A stretch of DNA of 64,000 bases from JAWLFY01 sp041685355 (lineage in GTDB: Bacteria; Planctomycetota; Planctomycetia; Pirellulales; Pirellulaceae): contig JAWLFY010000006.1 of the NCBI GenBank assembly GCA_041685355.1, forward strand, positions 1 through 64,000, given 5' to 3'. Below the pieces are notes generated by a model, which was not told where the DNA came from, did no database searches, and saw only the letters and a program-made list of their open reading frames with translations. Of the stretch, positions 7,345-15,997 are shown piece after piece (positions within the stretch are counted from its first letter, which is position 1; each line of letters opens with the position of its first letter). The position numbers and the translations under genes are program-made.

Positions 7345-8789
7345 AGCAGGTGTTTCGCTTTGATCTCGAGATACTGATTGACAAGTGGCGCGGTGAGTTC
7401 GTCGGGGAAGGTATCGAGGATCAAGACGCCGCGGTGCTCGAGGTCTTTGAGGACTTGGTCCCGCCACACCAGAATATCGGCGGCGGCGGCGGCGCGATAC
7501 ATCGCGAACCGGTCGCCGCCCGGGCCGGGGTCGCCGGGGTGATCGGCCGCTTCGAACATTTCACGGTCGCGTAGCAGGACGCCCAGGGGCAGGTGTCGTC
7601 CGCTGAGGTTGGTGAGGTAGTCGACGACGGCGCCCGCGTTGACTTCGTCGATCACGTTGGTGGTCAACACCACGAGCGAGCGACGTTTGCAGCGGGTCGA
7701 GAGGTACAGGAAGGCTTGGTCATACCGCGACTCGACCATTCGCGGGAACTGGTCGAACCCGGCTTGGATCAACCGGTTCATCTGGCTGGCGCCGCCGCGG
7801 GGCGGGATGTAGGCGTGGATCTTGTCGGAGAAGCAGAGCAAGCCGACCGCGTCGCCTTGGTGCAACGCGACGTAGGCCATCATCAGGGTCGCGTTGAGGG
7901 CGTGATCGAGCAGGGTGTAGCCGTCCCGCTCGTTGGTCATCATGCGACCACAATCGAGCAGGAACATCACGCGTTGGCTCTGGTCGCTTTGGAATTGGCG
8001 AACGGTCAGCTTCCGTCGCCGCGCCGTACTCCGCCAATCGATGTGCCGATAATTATCGTCGCGGGAATAATCACGGAGCCGTTCGAAGTCGCTGTCTTGG
8101 CCGACGTTTCGCGTCCGGCGGACCCCGATCAGGCTGAGCCGATTGGTCCGCGCCAAGATCGCGTAATCGGACAACTGTTTCATGTCGGGATAAACGTTGA
8201 GGCGACTTTCGCACGGCACACGCAGGTGACGTGTCCAGAACCGCAGCGGGCTCGCGAAGCGGAGATAAACGTATTCGAGCTCGAACGCCCCGCGTTGTTG
8301 CGGGACCAGCTTGCGTCGGAGGGTAAGCCGTCCGCGGTGGGGCAACCGCAACGGGTGCTGGTCGGGGCGAGACAAGAACGGCCCCGGCACGTCGTCCTTG
8401 ACCGTCCCGGCGAGCGTCATGCCGGTACGGTTTTCGATCGTCAGTTCGCTTTCGACCGGGACGCCGAGCGAACAGGAGCGGGGGAGTTGGCGGGCGACGG
8501 TGATCCCGCGTGAGGTAAGCCAATAAGTCAGCAGAAAATCACCGGCCGTCGCCGCCACGATCAGCCCGTCGACGAGCAACACGGCGAACAACATCGCGGG
8601 GACGAACACCGTCAACAGGCTGAGCCCGACCGAGACCGATAGCCAGACGGCCCACGGCAGGGCGGGATAGATCTTGGTCCGCCACGCCGCGACGACGAGC
8701 GGGACGGCGAGGGCGAGGAGCAGCAACCACGGCAACTGGGTGAGGGCTCGGAACTGGGTCTCCGCGGCTTCGGTGGAAAAGGGCTGCAT
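7341..8789 (-). CDS. DUF58 domain protein
   Basis: This encodes a 482-residue membrane protein of the DUF58 family. The N-terminal 100 residues hold about three hydrophobic segments (WLLLLALAVPLVVAAW near residues 20-36, then two between residues 45 and 90). The cytoplasmic or periplasmic part shows the family signature 'FERLRDYSRDDNYRHIDW' followed by STARRRKLTVRQF and a vWA-like strand 'RVMFLLDCGRMM'. DUF58 proteins usually sit in an operon with a MoxR AAA ATPase and vWA membrane proteins. None of those partners is adjacent here, which makes this copy solitary. The cellular role of the family is poorly defined (envelope or stress functions are proposed). The gene diverges from the ceramidase fusion across about 165 bases, and its 3-prime end overlaps a 22-bp tandem array. 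Confidence 0.88.
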   Translation of the reverse strand: MQPFSTEAAETQFRALTQLPWLLLLALAVPLVVAAWRTKIYPALPWAVWLSVSVGLSLLTVFVPAMLFAVLLVDGLIVAATAGDFLLTYWLTSRGITVARQLPRSCSLGVPVESELTIENRTGMTLAGTVKDDVPGPFLSRPDQHPLRLPHRGRLTLRRKLVPQQRGAFELEYVYLRFASPLRFWTRHLRVPCESRLNVYPDMKQLSDYAILARTNRLSLIGVRRTRNVGQDSDFERLRDYSRDDNYRHIDWRSTARRRKLTVRQFQSDQSQRVMFLLDCGRMMTNERDGYTLLDHALNATLMMAYVALHQGDAVGLLCFSDKIHAYIPPRGGASQMNRLIQAGFDQFPRMVESRYDQAFLYLSTRCKRRSLVVLTTNVIDEVNAGAVVDYLTNLSGRHLPLGVLLRDREMFEAADHPGDPGPGGDRFAMYRAAAAADILVWRDQVLKDLEHRGVLILDTFPDELTAPLVNQYLEIKAKHLL

Positions 8790-8954
8790 CGAGGGGGCGC
8801 CGCGTGCGTCGGGGAAAACTGGTCGGGGGCAGCGATGAACGGGCCTTCGGGTTCCGTTACGATTACCCCAGACCGGGGTGTGAAAATCAAGGCGGGCGAT
8901 CCGAAAAGGGGTCAGACCGTTTCCCCATCGAGCGTATTACCGAGAGGCCCGAGG

Positions 8955-11900
8955 ATGACCACTTTCCGCCCATCACCTGCTTTCCGCGAGTCACCCGCTT
9001 TCCGGCCGACGTCGACTTTCCGCCCGCTCGCGCCCGCCAGGGCGGGACGAACCTTGCCCGTCTTCCTGGGGCTCCTTATGGCGGGGTTCGGTTTGGCGGG
9101 GGGATTTCCGGCAGGGGGATTTCCGGCGACGCTCGCCGCCGACGAACCGGGCGAACCGGGCGAACCGGGCGAACCGGGCGAACCGGGCGAACCGGGCGAG
9201 CCGGGCGAAGCGGGCGAGGTCCGCTGGATGGCCGGGGTCGCTCGGGTCGATGTGACGCCGCGGGAACCGGTTCGGATGGCGGGATACGGGAATCGCGACC
9301 GTCCGAGCGACGGGGTCGACCAGCCGCTTCACGTCCGCTGCCTCGCGCTCCGCGAGGGCGGTGACGGGTCGCAAACGGGTGACGGGTCGCAAACGGGTGA
9401 CGGCGGGGGCGAAAATCGAAACGGCCGGACGCTGGTGTTGTTGTCGGTCGAGACGATCGGGCTACCCGGATCGATGACCCGTGAGCTCGCGGCGACGCTC
9501 AACGAGCGTCACGGGTTGAGTCGCGAGCGGGTCGTGTTTTGCAGCACGCATACCCACACCGGGCCGGACTTGGTCAGCGAACTCTCGAACATCTTTTCCA
9601 CGCCGATGAGTGACGCCGAGGTCGCGGCGGGGAAGCGATACCGGGACCAGCTTCGCGAAGGGATCCTGCGGGCGGTCGATTTGGCGTTGCGGGATATCGC
9701 GCCGGCGTCGCTGGCGTATCAGGTCGGCGAGTCGACCTTCGCGGTGAACCGGCGGGTGTTAACCGACGGGATCTGGTCGGGCTTCGGCGTCCAGCCGGAC
9801 GGGCCGGTCGATCACACGGTCCCGGTGCTGCGGATCGCCGGGCCGGAGGGGGCGGTCCGCGGGATCGTTTTCAACTACGCGTGTCACTGCACGACCCTTG
9901 GCGGCGACCACTATCGGATCGGGGGTGATTGGGCCGGTTACGCCGCGACAAGGCTGGAGTCGGCCTATCCCGACGCGGTAGCGTTGAGCACGATCGGGTG
10001 TGGGGCGGACGCGAACCCGAACCCGCGGGGGCAGTTGGAGATGGCGGTCGCGCATGGCGAGGCGATGGCGGACGAGGTGAAGCGGGTCGTCGACGGGGAG
10101 ATGCGCACAATTCGGGAAGCGGCGGACCCGCGGTTCGATTACGCGGCGTTACCGTTCGAGTTGCCCACGCCCGACGAGTTGCGGGAACGTCTCGAAGGGG
10201 GGAGCCAGGACGACGGTCGCCCGCAAACGCGGAGACACGCCCGGCAACTTCTCGACACGTACGAGGAGGAAGGGCGGCTACCGGCGACCTACCCGGTCCC
10301 GATCCAAGCGTGGAAGTTCGGTGACGAATTGACGATGGTGTTTCTCGGCGGGGAGGTCGTGGTCGATTACGCGTTGCGGTTGAAGAAGTTGCTCGGCGAT
10401 GAGGACCTTTGGGTAACCGCGTACGCGAACGACGTGCTCGGTTACATCGCCAGCGAACGGATGCGTCAGGAAAAGGGGTACGAGTATTTCTATTCGGGGA
10501 TCTACTATGGTTTGCCTGGGCCGTGGGCGTCGGGGACGGAAGACTTGCTGGTGGAACGGATCGAGTCGCTGGTCCGCGGCGGCGGGCGATCGAAGCCGTT
10601 GTCCCCCGACGCGGCGCTCCGTTCGCTCCGCGTCCCCGACGGGTACAAAATCGAGTTGGTCGCGTCCGAGCCGTTGGTGACGGATCCGATCAACGTCGCG
10701 TTCGGTGAAGACGGGCGATTGTGGGTGGTCGAGATGGGGGATTACCCGGAGGGACAGAACCAGGGCCGGGTGAAGGTGTTGTCGGACACCGACGGGGACG
10801 GCGTGTTCGACAAGGCGGAACCGTTTTTGGATGGGTTGTCGTTTCCGACCGGGGTGCATCCTTGGCGGGACGGCGTGTTGGTCTCGGCAGCGCCCGACAT
10901 CGTGTTCGCGCGGGACACCGACGGCGACGGCCGGGCCGACGAAACGGAGACGCTGTACACGGGGTTTCGCGAGGGGAATCCGCAACATCTCGTCAACGGG
11001 TTCACGTACGGGCTGGATCACTCGATGCATTTGGCCAGCGGGGATCGCTTGGGCGAGATCAGCAGCGTACGGACGGGCGAAACGATCCGCGGGTCGGGCC
11101 AAGACGTCAAACTTTGGCCCGACTCGGGGCGCTTGGCGGCGACGAGCGGCCGGACCCAGTTCGTCCGGAGTCGTGACGATTGGGGACGTTGGTTCGGCAA
11201 CAACAATTCCCGTCCGATGTACCACTTCCCGATCGACGATTCGTACTTAGGGCGAAACGCCGCGGTGGCGTATTCGCAAAACACGCATTCGTTGTTCACC
11301 CCCGCGGTGGCCCCGAGGGTGTTTCCGGTGACGCCCGCGATCGAACGGTTCAACGACCTTTTCGCGGCGAACCGATTCACGTCGGCATGCAGCAGCATCG
11401 TCGCCCGTTCGCCGTCGTTTCACGTGGGCGACCACGAATCGGTGTTCGTGTGCGAACCGGTCCACAACTTGGTGCATCGCTCGGTTTTGATTCCGGAGGG
11501 TGCGACATTTCGTGCCGAGCGGATCGCGGCGGAGGAGCGTTCGGAGTTTCTCGCCTCGGAGGACCCTTGGTTTCGCCCCGTGCGGGCGGCGGTCGGGACG
11601 GACGGGGCGTTATGGGTGGTCGACATGTATCGCGAGGTGATCGAGCATCCGGAGTGGATCCCGCAAGCGTGGCAGCAGCAGTTGGATTTACGGGCGGGTG
11701 CGGATCGGGGGCGGATCTACCGGATTTGTCGCGAGGGGGGCGAGGCACGTGATTCGGACACCGCGGTGGCGTCGGCGTCGTGTTCGTCGGCGCTTCCCGA
11801 CGTGGCCGGTGCGGCAACGGAAGAGCTGGTCGGGATGCTTCGGTCGCCCGTCGGCCCGGTACGTGACATGGCCCAGCGGGTGTTGTTGCACCGGGACGCA

Positions 11901-13487
11901 CCGGGATTGGCGGAGTTGCTAAGGGAGTTGGCGTCCGATGTCGAGATTCCGGCGGCGCGGGCCCACTCGCTTTCGATGCTGGATCATCTTGGCGAGCTCG
12001 ACCGCGAGGTTTTGTTGGCGGCGCTCCGGTCGGATCATGCGGGGTTGTTGGGCGTCGCGATTCGGGTCGCGGAATCGCGGATCGGGGACGACCCGGAGTT
12101 GGTCGCACGGGTGGCGCGTTTGGGCCAGCATCCGGACGCCACGGTCGCGGTCGCGGCGGCGGTCGCGCTCGGCGAGTCGTCGTCGCCCGCCGCGGGGGAG
12201 GGGTTGGGGCGGATCGCGTCGCGGGATGACTTGGACGGTTGGTTGGCGACGGCGGTTTCGAGCTCTTCGGCGGTGCATGCCCCGGCGGTGGCGACCGCGT
12301 TGTTGGAACGCGTGGAAGGGTCGGAAGCCCCCGTCTCGGAAACCGCGATGCGGTTATTGGCCGAATGCTTCGGGACGATCGACGAAGCAGGCGTGAAGGG
12401 GGCCAGCGGGACGGGCATCGGCTCGCTAAAGGCGTGGCCGGATTTGCAACGGCGAGTCGCTGCGGTGCTGGGAAACGAGCAGTTATCACCGGAGCGGCGA
12501 CTCCGTTTGGCGTCGGGGATCGCCACGGCGTTCCGGGGCGGTCGTTCGCTGGTCGATGCCGCGGGGGACGCGTTCGAACCGCTTCGGGAGTCGGCTTGGC
12601 GGGTGGCGGAAGACTCACAGCGTCCCGTGTCGACTCGATGCGAGGCGTTGACATTGATTCGGGTCGCGTCATCACTCGACCGTTCCGAACGGGAGATGTT
12701 GTGGGGATTGCTGACCGCGGAGTCACCGCCCGAGGTCCAACGTCAAGCGATCGACTGTCTGTTTCATCGCCCAGACCCGGGGACGGTTGACGCGTTGGCC
12801 GAGCGATGGCAATCGCTCACCCGTTCGGTCCGAGACCACGGATTGGCGCGGGTGTTGTCGCATCGGTCGTTGTCGGAGCGATTGTTGGACTTGCTGGAAT
12901 CGGGGGAGATGCGAGTTCGTGATTTGCCGCCGGCGGCGCGGCAGCAATTGATGCAAGGGGGGACGCAAGGGATGAAGGCGCGGGCGGCACGGCTGATCGG
13001 AGAGCGTGGAGAGTCGCAGCGCGCGGGGTTGGTCCGCCGGTACTTGGACGCGTTCGGCGCGTCGGATTCTTCGACGGGAGAAACGCACGGGGAAGGGAAG
13101 CGGCTTTTCGAGAAGCATTGCGGGGTATGCCATGTCGGGGACGAATCGAAGCAGGCGGTCGGGCCGAGTCTGGAGAACTTGACGGACCGATCTGACCGGG
13201 CGTTGGTCGAGGCGGTGCTCGACCCGAACCGTGCGGTCGAGCCGAAGTATGAGAACTATTTGGTGCTCACCGACGACGACCGGATCTACGCGGGGGTCAT
13301 CGAGTCGGAAGTCGCCGAGAGTTTGACGGTGGCCCAGGCCGACGGTCGGCGGGTCGCGATCCCTCGTTCGCGGATCGATTCGATCAAGGCGACCGGGACG
13401 TCGTTGATGCCCGAGGGGATGGAGGACGCGATTTCTTCGACTGAGTTGGAGAAGATCGTCCGTTATCTGCAGGCCGGCCCGCGTTAA
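8955..13487 (+). CDS. neutral ceramidase-like / PVC dehydrogenase / HEAT / cytochrome c fusion
   Basis: This encodes a secreted multi-domain protein of about 1510 residues. The start at ATG 8955 precedes an Arg/Pro-rich n-region and a hydrophobic signal segment (TLPVFLGLLMAGFGLAGG). Next comes a collagen-like (Gly-Glu-Pro)n linker. Residues of about 90-560 match the N-terminal domain of neutral/alkaline non-lysosomal ceramidase, with the metal/active-site motifs 'CSTHTHTGPD', 'NYACHCTTLGGDHYRIGGDW' and 'STIGCGADANPNP'. From 'LRVPDGYKIELVASEPLV' it continues as a PVC-type membrane-bound dehydrogenase beta-propeller (WVVEMGDYPEG, HLVNGFTYGLD, NDLFAANRFTSACS). Then come HEAT-like helices. The C-terminus is a Pirellula-type heme-binding domain with Cys1389-x-x-Cys-His (CGVCH). 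Known members of these families hydrolyse N-acyl sphingolipids and oxidise periplasmic substrates, respectively. Whether one polypeptide does both is unknown. Confidence 0.85.
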   Translation: MTTFRPSPAFRESPAFRPTSTFRPLAPARAGRTLPVFLGLLMAGFGLAGGFPAGGFPATLAADEPGEPGEPGEPGEPGEPGEPGEAGEVRWMAGVARVDVTPREPVRMAGYGNRDRPSDGVDQPLHVRCLALREGGDGSQTGDGSQTGDGGGENRNGRTLVLLSVETIGLPGSMTRELAATLNERHGLSRERVVFCSTHTHTGPDLVSELSNIFSTPMSDAEVAAGKRYRDQLREGILRAVDLALRDIAPASLAYQVGESTFAVNRRVLTDGIWSGFGVQPDGPVDHTVPVLRIAGPEGAVRGIVFNYACHCTTLGGDHYRIGGDWAGYAATRLESAYPDAVALSTIGCGADANPNPRGQLEMAVAHGEAMADEVKRVVDGEMRTIREAADPRFDYAALPFELPTPDELRERLEGGSQDDGRPQTRRHARQLLDTYEEEGRLPATYPVPIQAWKFGDELTMVFLGGEVVVDYALRLKKLLGDEDLWVTAYANDVLGYIASERMRQEKGYEYFYSGIYYGLPGPWASGTEDLLVERIESLVRGGGRSKPLSPDAALRSLRVPDGYKIELVASEPLVTDPINVAFGEDGRLWVVEMGDYPEGQNQGRVKVLSDTDGDGVFDKAEPFLDGLSFPTGVHPWRDGVLVSAAPDIVFARDTDGDGRADETETLYTGFREGNPQHLVNGFTYGLDHSMHLASGDRLGEISSVRTGETIRGSGQDVKLWPDSGRLAATSGRTQFVRSRDDWGRWFGNNNSRPMYHFPIDDSYLGRNAAVAYSQNTHSLFTPAVAPRVFPVTPAIERFNDLFAANRFTSACSSIVARSPSFHVGDHESVFVCEPVHNLVHRSVLIPEGATFRAERIAAEERSEFLASEDPWFRPVRAAVGTDGALWVVDMYREVIEHPEWIPQAWQQQLDLRAGADRGRIYRICREGGEARDSDTAVASASCSSALPDVAGAATEELVGMLRSPVGPVRDMAQRVLLHRDAPGLAELLRELASDVEIPAARAHSLSMLDHLGELDREVLLAALRSDHAGLLGVAIRVAESRIGDDPELVARVARLGQHPDATVAVAAAVALGESSSPAAGEGLGRIASRDDLDGWLATAVSSSSAVHAPAVATALLERVEGSEAPVSETAMRLLAECFGTIDEAGVKGASGTGIGSLKAWPDLQRRVAAVLGNEQLSPERRLRLASGIATAFRGGRSLVDAAGDAFEPLRESAWRVAEDSQRPVSTRCEALTLIRVASSLDRSEREMLWGLLTAESPPEVQRQAIDCLFHRPDPGTVDALAERWQSLTRSVRDHGLARVLSHRSLSERLLDLLESGEMRVRDLPPAARQQLMQGGTQGMKARAARLIGERGESQRAGLVRRYLDAFGASDSSTGETHGEGKRLFEKHCGVCHVGDESKQAVGPSLENLTDRSDRALVEAVLDPNRAVEPKYENYLVLTDDDRIYAGVIESEVAESLTVAQADGRRVAIPRSRIDSIKATGTSLMPEGMEDAISSTELEKIVRYLQAGPR
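9144..9215 (+). repeat. 9-bp in-frame tandem repeat encoding collagen-like (GEP)n
   Basis: Eight consecutive 9-bp units (six exact GAACCGGGC, then two variants) encode a Gly-Glu-Pro repeat right after the predicted signal peptide cleavage region of the ceramidase fusion. The near-identity at DNA level points to recent slippage expansion rather than an old collagen domain. Confidence 0.9.
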
Positions 13488-13690
13488 TCTGTGCGGGCTG
13501 CTTTGCAAAGCACGTAGTTTTCTTCGCTTCGCTTCCGATAACAACGGCGGAGGGGTTCGCCCGGTTCGCAGCGGGGTGCGCTGTTCCTCTTTTGAACGTG
13601 TCGATCTGCCCCGGGCGTGAACCACGGGGGGCGACAACGGGAAGAATCCGATCTGGCGGCTGACGTCCGCTCGCAATGGGAATCGAGGAT

Positions 13691-15007
13691 ATGTTCCGCA
13701 CTAGCATCCACTTGGCGGCCATCGCCGTGCTCGGGTTTGCATCGGTCGCCGGCGCCCAGGGAACGGAGACGGCGCCGACCGCGACGCTTTGGCGATTCCT
13801 GGGGATCCCACAGGGAGTGCAGAAGGTCCGCGACGTCAGCCTGAACCGGCGGGGCAACTTTCCCGGTTTGGAGCGGAAGCCGCCGATCAAGCGGATCGCC
13901 GACCCCGCGAACTTGGAATCGCCCGATCCGGCGATCAAAGCGGCGGCGGAGATCAAGGCCGCCGAAGATATGAAGTCCCAGAAGGTCAAGGCGATCAAAT
14001 ATCTCGCGTCGATGGGATGCGGTTGCTACGACAAGGACGGCAAGATCACCGACGCGTTGCTCGCGGCGACCGACGACTGCACCCCGGACGTGCGGATGGC
14101 GGCGATCGAAGCGTTCGAAGACGCGGCCAACGGCGAACAGTGTCGCAAGTGCGGCTCGACCTCATGCTGCAGCGAAAAGGTCACCAAGCGGCTGAGCGAG
14201 ATCGCCTACGAGCGGGACGATACCGGCTGCCCGATCGAACCCGACGCCGAGATCCGAGAGGCGGCGGCTCGAGTGCTTCGGATCTGCTGTCCCGGCGGCG
14301 CCCCGATGGGACCGTTCGAGGAAGAAACCGAAGAAGTCCCGCCGGAAGTGATCCCGGGCGAGACGCCCGACGAGGATTCCGGGATTCGAGGTGAAGTTCC
14401 CGAGTCGGTCGAGCCGCTGCCTTCGGGCGAGCCCGACAGGGAAGATGACGCGATCAACGGTGAGGCCGCGATCGGGAACCCGGGCTCGGTCGAGCTCACC
14501 CCGTTCGAACTGAGCCGGTCGGGGCCGACGGATGTGCGGATCGGGGACGTGACGGTGATCGGCGGGATGAAGGTGCAGCCGGTCAGTCTGCAGCCGGTCG
14601 GATTCGAAGACGCGAGCGATGAGCCGACGACAGCGGGTCGAGCGAGCGCCGGGAAGCCCGTCCAGAAGCGGACCGCGAACGAGCGGCCCGCCCCGGTTCG
14701 GGTCCAGTTTGGGACGCGGTCGACCGGTTCGGCCCGGACCACGCCCGCCGCCAAAGCCCCGGCGGCGCGAGCGGCGGAGGTTGTGTCAGTGAATCACCGC
14801 AACGGACAAGTTCAGCTGAGGGCGATCGGCGGGGGAACGATCGAGCCCGGGGCATCGGTCGTCGTGTACCACGAATACCTCACCGGCGAACGATTGGTAG
14901 GGCACCTGGTCGTCCGTACGAGCGGCAGTGGATACGCGACGGCAACCGTGACCGACCGGAGCACGCTCCGCGAAATCCACGCCGGCGACCGCGCGATGTG
15001 TCACTGA
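13691..15007 (+). CDS. secreted cysteine-rich HEAT-like protein
   Basis: This encodes 438 residues beginning MFRTSIHLAAIAVLGFASVAGAQ, a signal peptide with cleavage after AGAQ. The ATG at 13691 is preceded by GAGG at a good spacing; an ATG at 13676 is also in frame. Residues of about 80-200 form HEAT-like helix pairs studded with cysteines (GCGCYDKDGK, DDCTPDVRMAAIEAFED, CRKCGSTSCCSEK, LRICC). This suggests disulfide-rich or metal-binding helical repeats. A long acidic Glu/Pro linker follows. The C-terminal 70 residues ('VSVNHRNGQVQLRAIGGGTIEPGASVVVYHEYL' is residues about 365-397) look like a small beta-rich domain ending in a penultimate Cys (MCH). No enzyme family is recognised. Cysteine-rich envelope proteins are common in planctomycetes, so a cell-wall role is plausible. 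Confidence 0.65.
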   Translation: MFRTSIHLAAIAVLGFASVAGAQGTETAPTATLWRFLGIPQGVQKVRDVSLNRRGNFPGLERKPPIKRIADPANLESPDPAIKAAAEIKAAEDMKSQKVKAIKYLASMGCGCYDKDGKITDALLAATDDCTPDVRMAAIEAFEDAANGEQCRKCGSTSCCSEKVTKRLSEIAYERDDTGCPIEPDAEIREAAARVLRICCPGGAPMGPFEEETEEVPPEVIPGETPDEDSGIRGEVPESVEPLPSGEPDREDDAINGEAAIGNPGSVELTPFELSRSGPTDVRIGDVTVIGGMKVQPVSLQPVGFEDASDEPTTAGRASAGKPVQKRTANERPAPVRVQFGTRSTGSARTTPAAKAPAARAAEVVSVNHRNGQVQLRAIGGGTIEPGASVVVYHEYLTGERLVGHLVVRTSGSGYATATVTDRSTLREIHAGDRAMCH

Positions 15008-15014
15008 AGTGCAC

Positions 15015-15054
15015 GGGCAGGATGACGCCGGATCGGGCAGGATGACGCCGGATC
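15015..15054. repeat. 20-bp tandem duplication
   Basis: Two exact head-to-tail copies of a 20-bp unit starting GGGCAGGATGACGCCGGATC occupy 15015-15034 and 15035-15054. Degenerate versions (CAAGATGGCGTG twice) continue to about 15105. They fill the gap between two convergent genes. Confidence 0.8.
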
Positions 15055-15136
15055 CGGAACGATGCTGGATCATCGGCAAGATGGCGTGGGTGGCAAGATG
15101 GCGTGCGTTTCGTGCAGGGATCCCGCGATCCACGAA

Positions 15137-15841
15137 TCAAGGGCCGTCCGAGTCCCCGACGCACTCGCAGGGGACCCAACACGACTTTGAGCTGACCACG
15201 GCTTTGGGGACGAGCCGTTTTCGCTCATACGGAACGCGAACGGTGCACACACGGGTTTGCTCTTCGTAAACCGTTTCCGGGACCATCGCGGTTACCGTCT
15301 TGGTCCGCTTGCGGGGCTCGAGCGTCGTGTAGGGGTGTTTGACCGTCTTTTCTTCGGTCTTTGTGAAGTACTCCTTCACGCGGCGGGTCTTTTCGATCGG
15401 GACTACCAGATCGACCTCGCACTCGTACGACTCCTCGACGCAAACCTGTTCGCCGGTTTCGGGATCGCACTCGGTCCGCTTCTGGGTACGCGTCACGGTA
15501 TCCTTCGCGGGGACGTTGATGGTGTAGGTTTGGTCGACCCATCGGAACATCGGCTTCTTCAGCTCGATCGTCTGTTCGTCGACCTTCGACACGCGAACCC
15601 AAGCGGTGTACTCGTAGGGAACCTGTTTCTCGACGGTCACGGTTTTCGGGACGCGAACGGTCTCGACCCGCTGTTCCTCGCGATAACACGTTTCCCGAAC
15701 CGTTTGCATCACGACCTCACACGTCGGCACGGTGATGAGTTTCTCGCCGCAACCGTCACAGGAGCATCCGGCGCCGGCTGGCGTGGTGGAGGCGGTGACC
15801 GCGAGGGCGGCGACCGAGAACAACATGGTGAGGGCCCGCAT
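15137..15841 (-). CDS. secreted YTV-like cysteine-containing repeat protein
   Basis: This encodes 234 residues starting at ATG 15841 with a signal peptide (MRALTMLFSVAALAVTASTT, cleavage near AGA). The mature protein begins CSCDGCGEK and then consists of repeated beta-strand-like segments rich in Val, Thr, Lys, Glu, Arg and Tyr: VRVPKTVTVEKQVPYEYT, YTINVPAKDTV, KHPYTTLEPRKRTKTV, VYEEQTRVCTVRVPYE. These resemble the YTV-type domains of planctomycete cell-wall proteins described from Rhodopirellula; that match is from memory of the motif style. Cysteines occur at spaced positions (PTCEV, ETCYR, TECDPETGEQVC, SYECEV, RVCTV, SCWVPCEC), suggesting intermolecular disulfides in a protein cell wall. 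It is on the same strand as the giant RTX protein upstream and is separated from it by about 155 bases with a 17-bp duplication. Confidence 0.65.
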   Translation of the reverse strand: MRALTMLFSVAALAVTASTTPAGAGCSCDGCGEKLITVPTCEVVMQTVRETCYREEQRVETVRVPKTVTVEKQVPYEYTAWVRVSKVDEQTIELKKPMFRWVDQTYTINVPAKDTVTRTQKRTECDPETGEQVCVEESYECEVDLVVPIEKTRRVKEYFTKTEEKTVKHPYTTLEPRKRTKTVTAMVPETVYEEQTRVCTVRVPYERKRLVPKAVVSSKSCWVPCECVGDSDGP

Positions 15842-15942
15842 GACCTGATAGCTCCGAGTTTCGAATCCGATAACGAAGATCGACTTGGCCCCCCGTCGGG
15901 TGAAGCCCGGCAAGCCTAGGTTGCGGCGGGGGGTTGTCAACG

Positions 15943-15976
15943 TTCCCAGCGGAACGGCATTCCCAGCGGAACGGCA
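15943..15976. repeat. 17-bp tandem duplication
   Basis: Two exact copies of a 17-bp unit (TTCCCAGCGGAACGGCA) lie at 15943-15959 and 15960-15976, followed by a degenerate start of a third. The repeats fill the spacer between the RTX/dockerin gene and the YTV-like gene. Confidence 0.85.
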
Positions 15977-15997
15977 TTCCCCGTGGACTGACGAACG

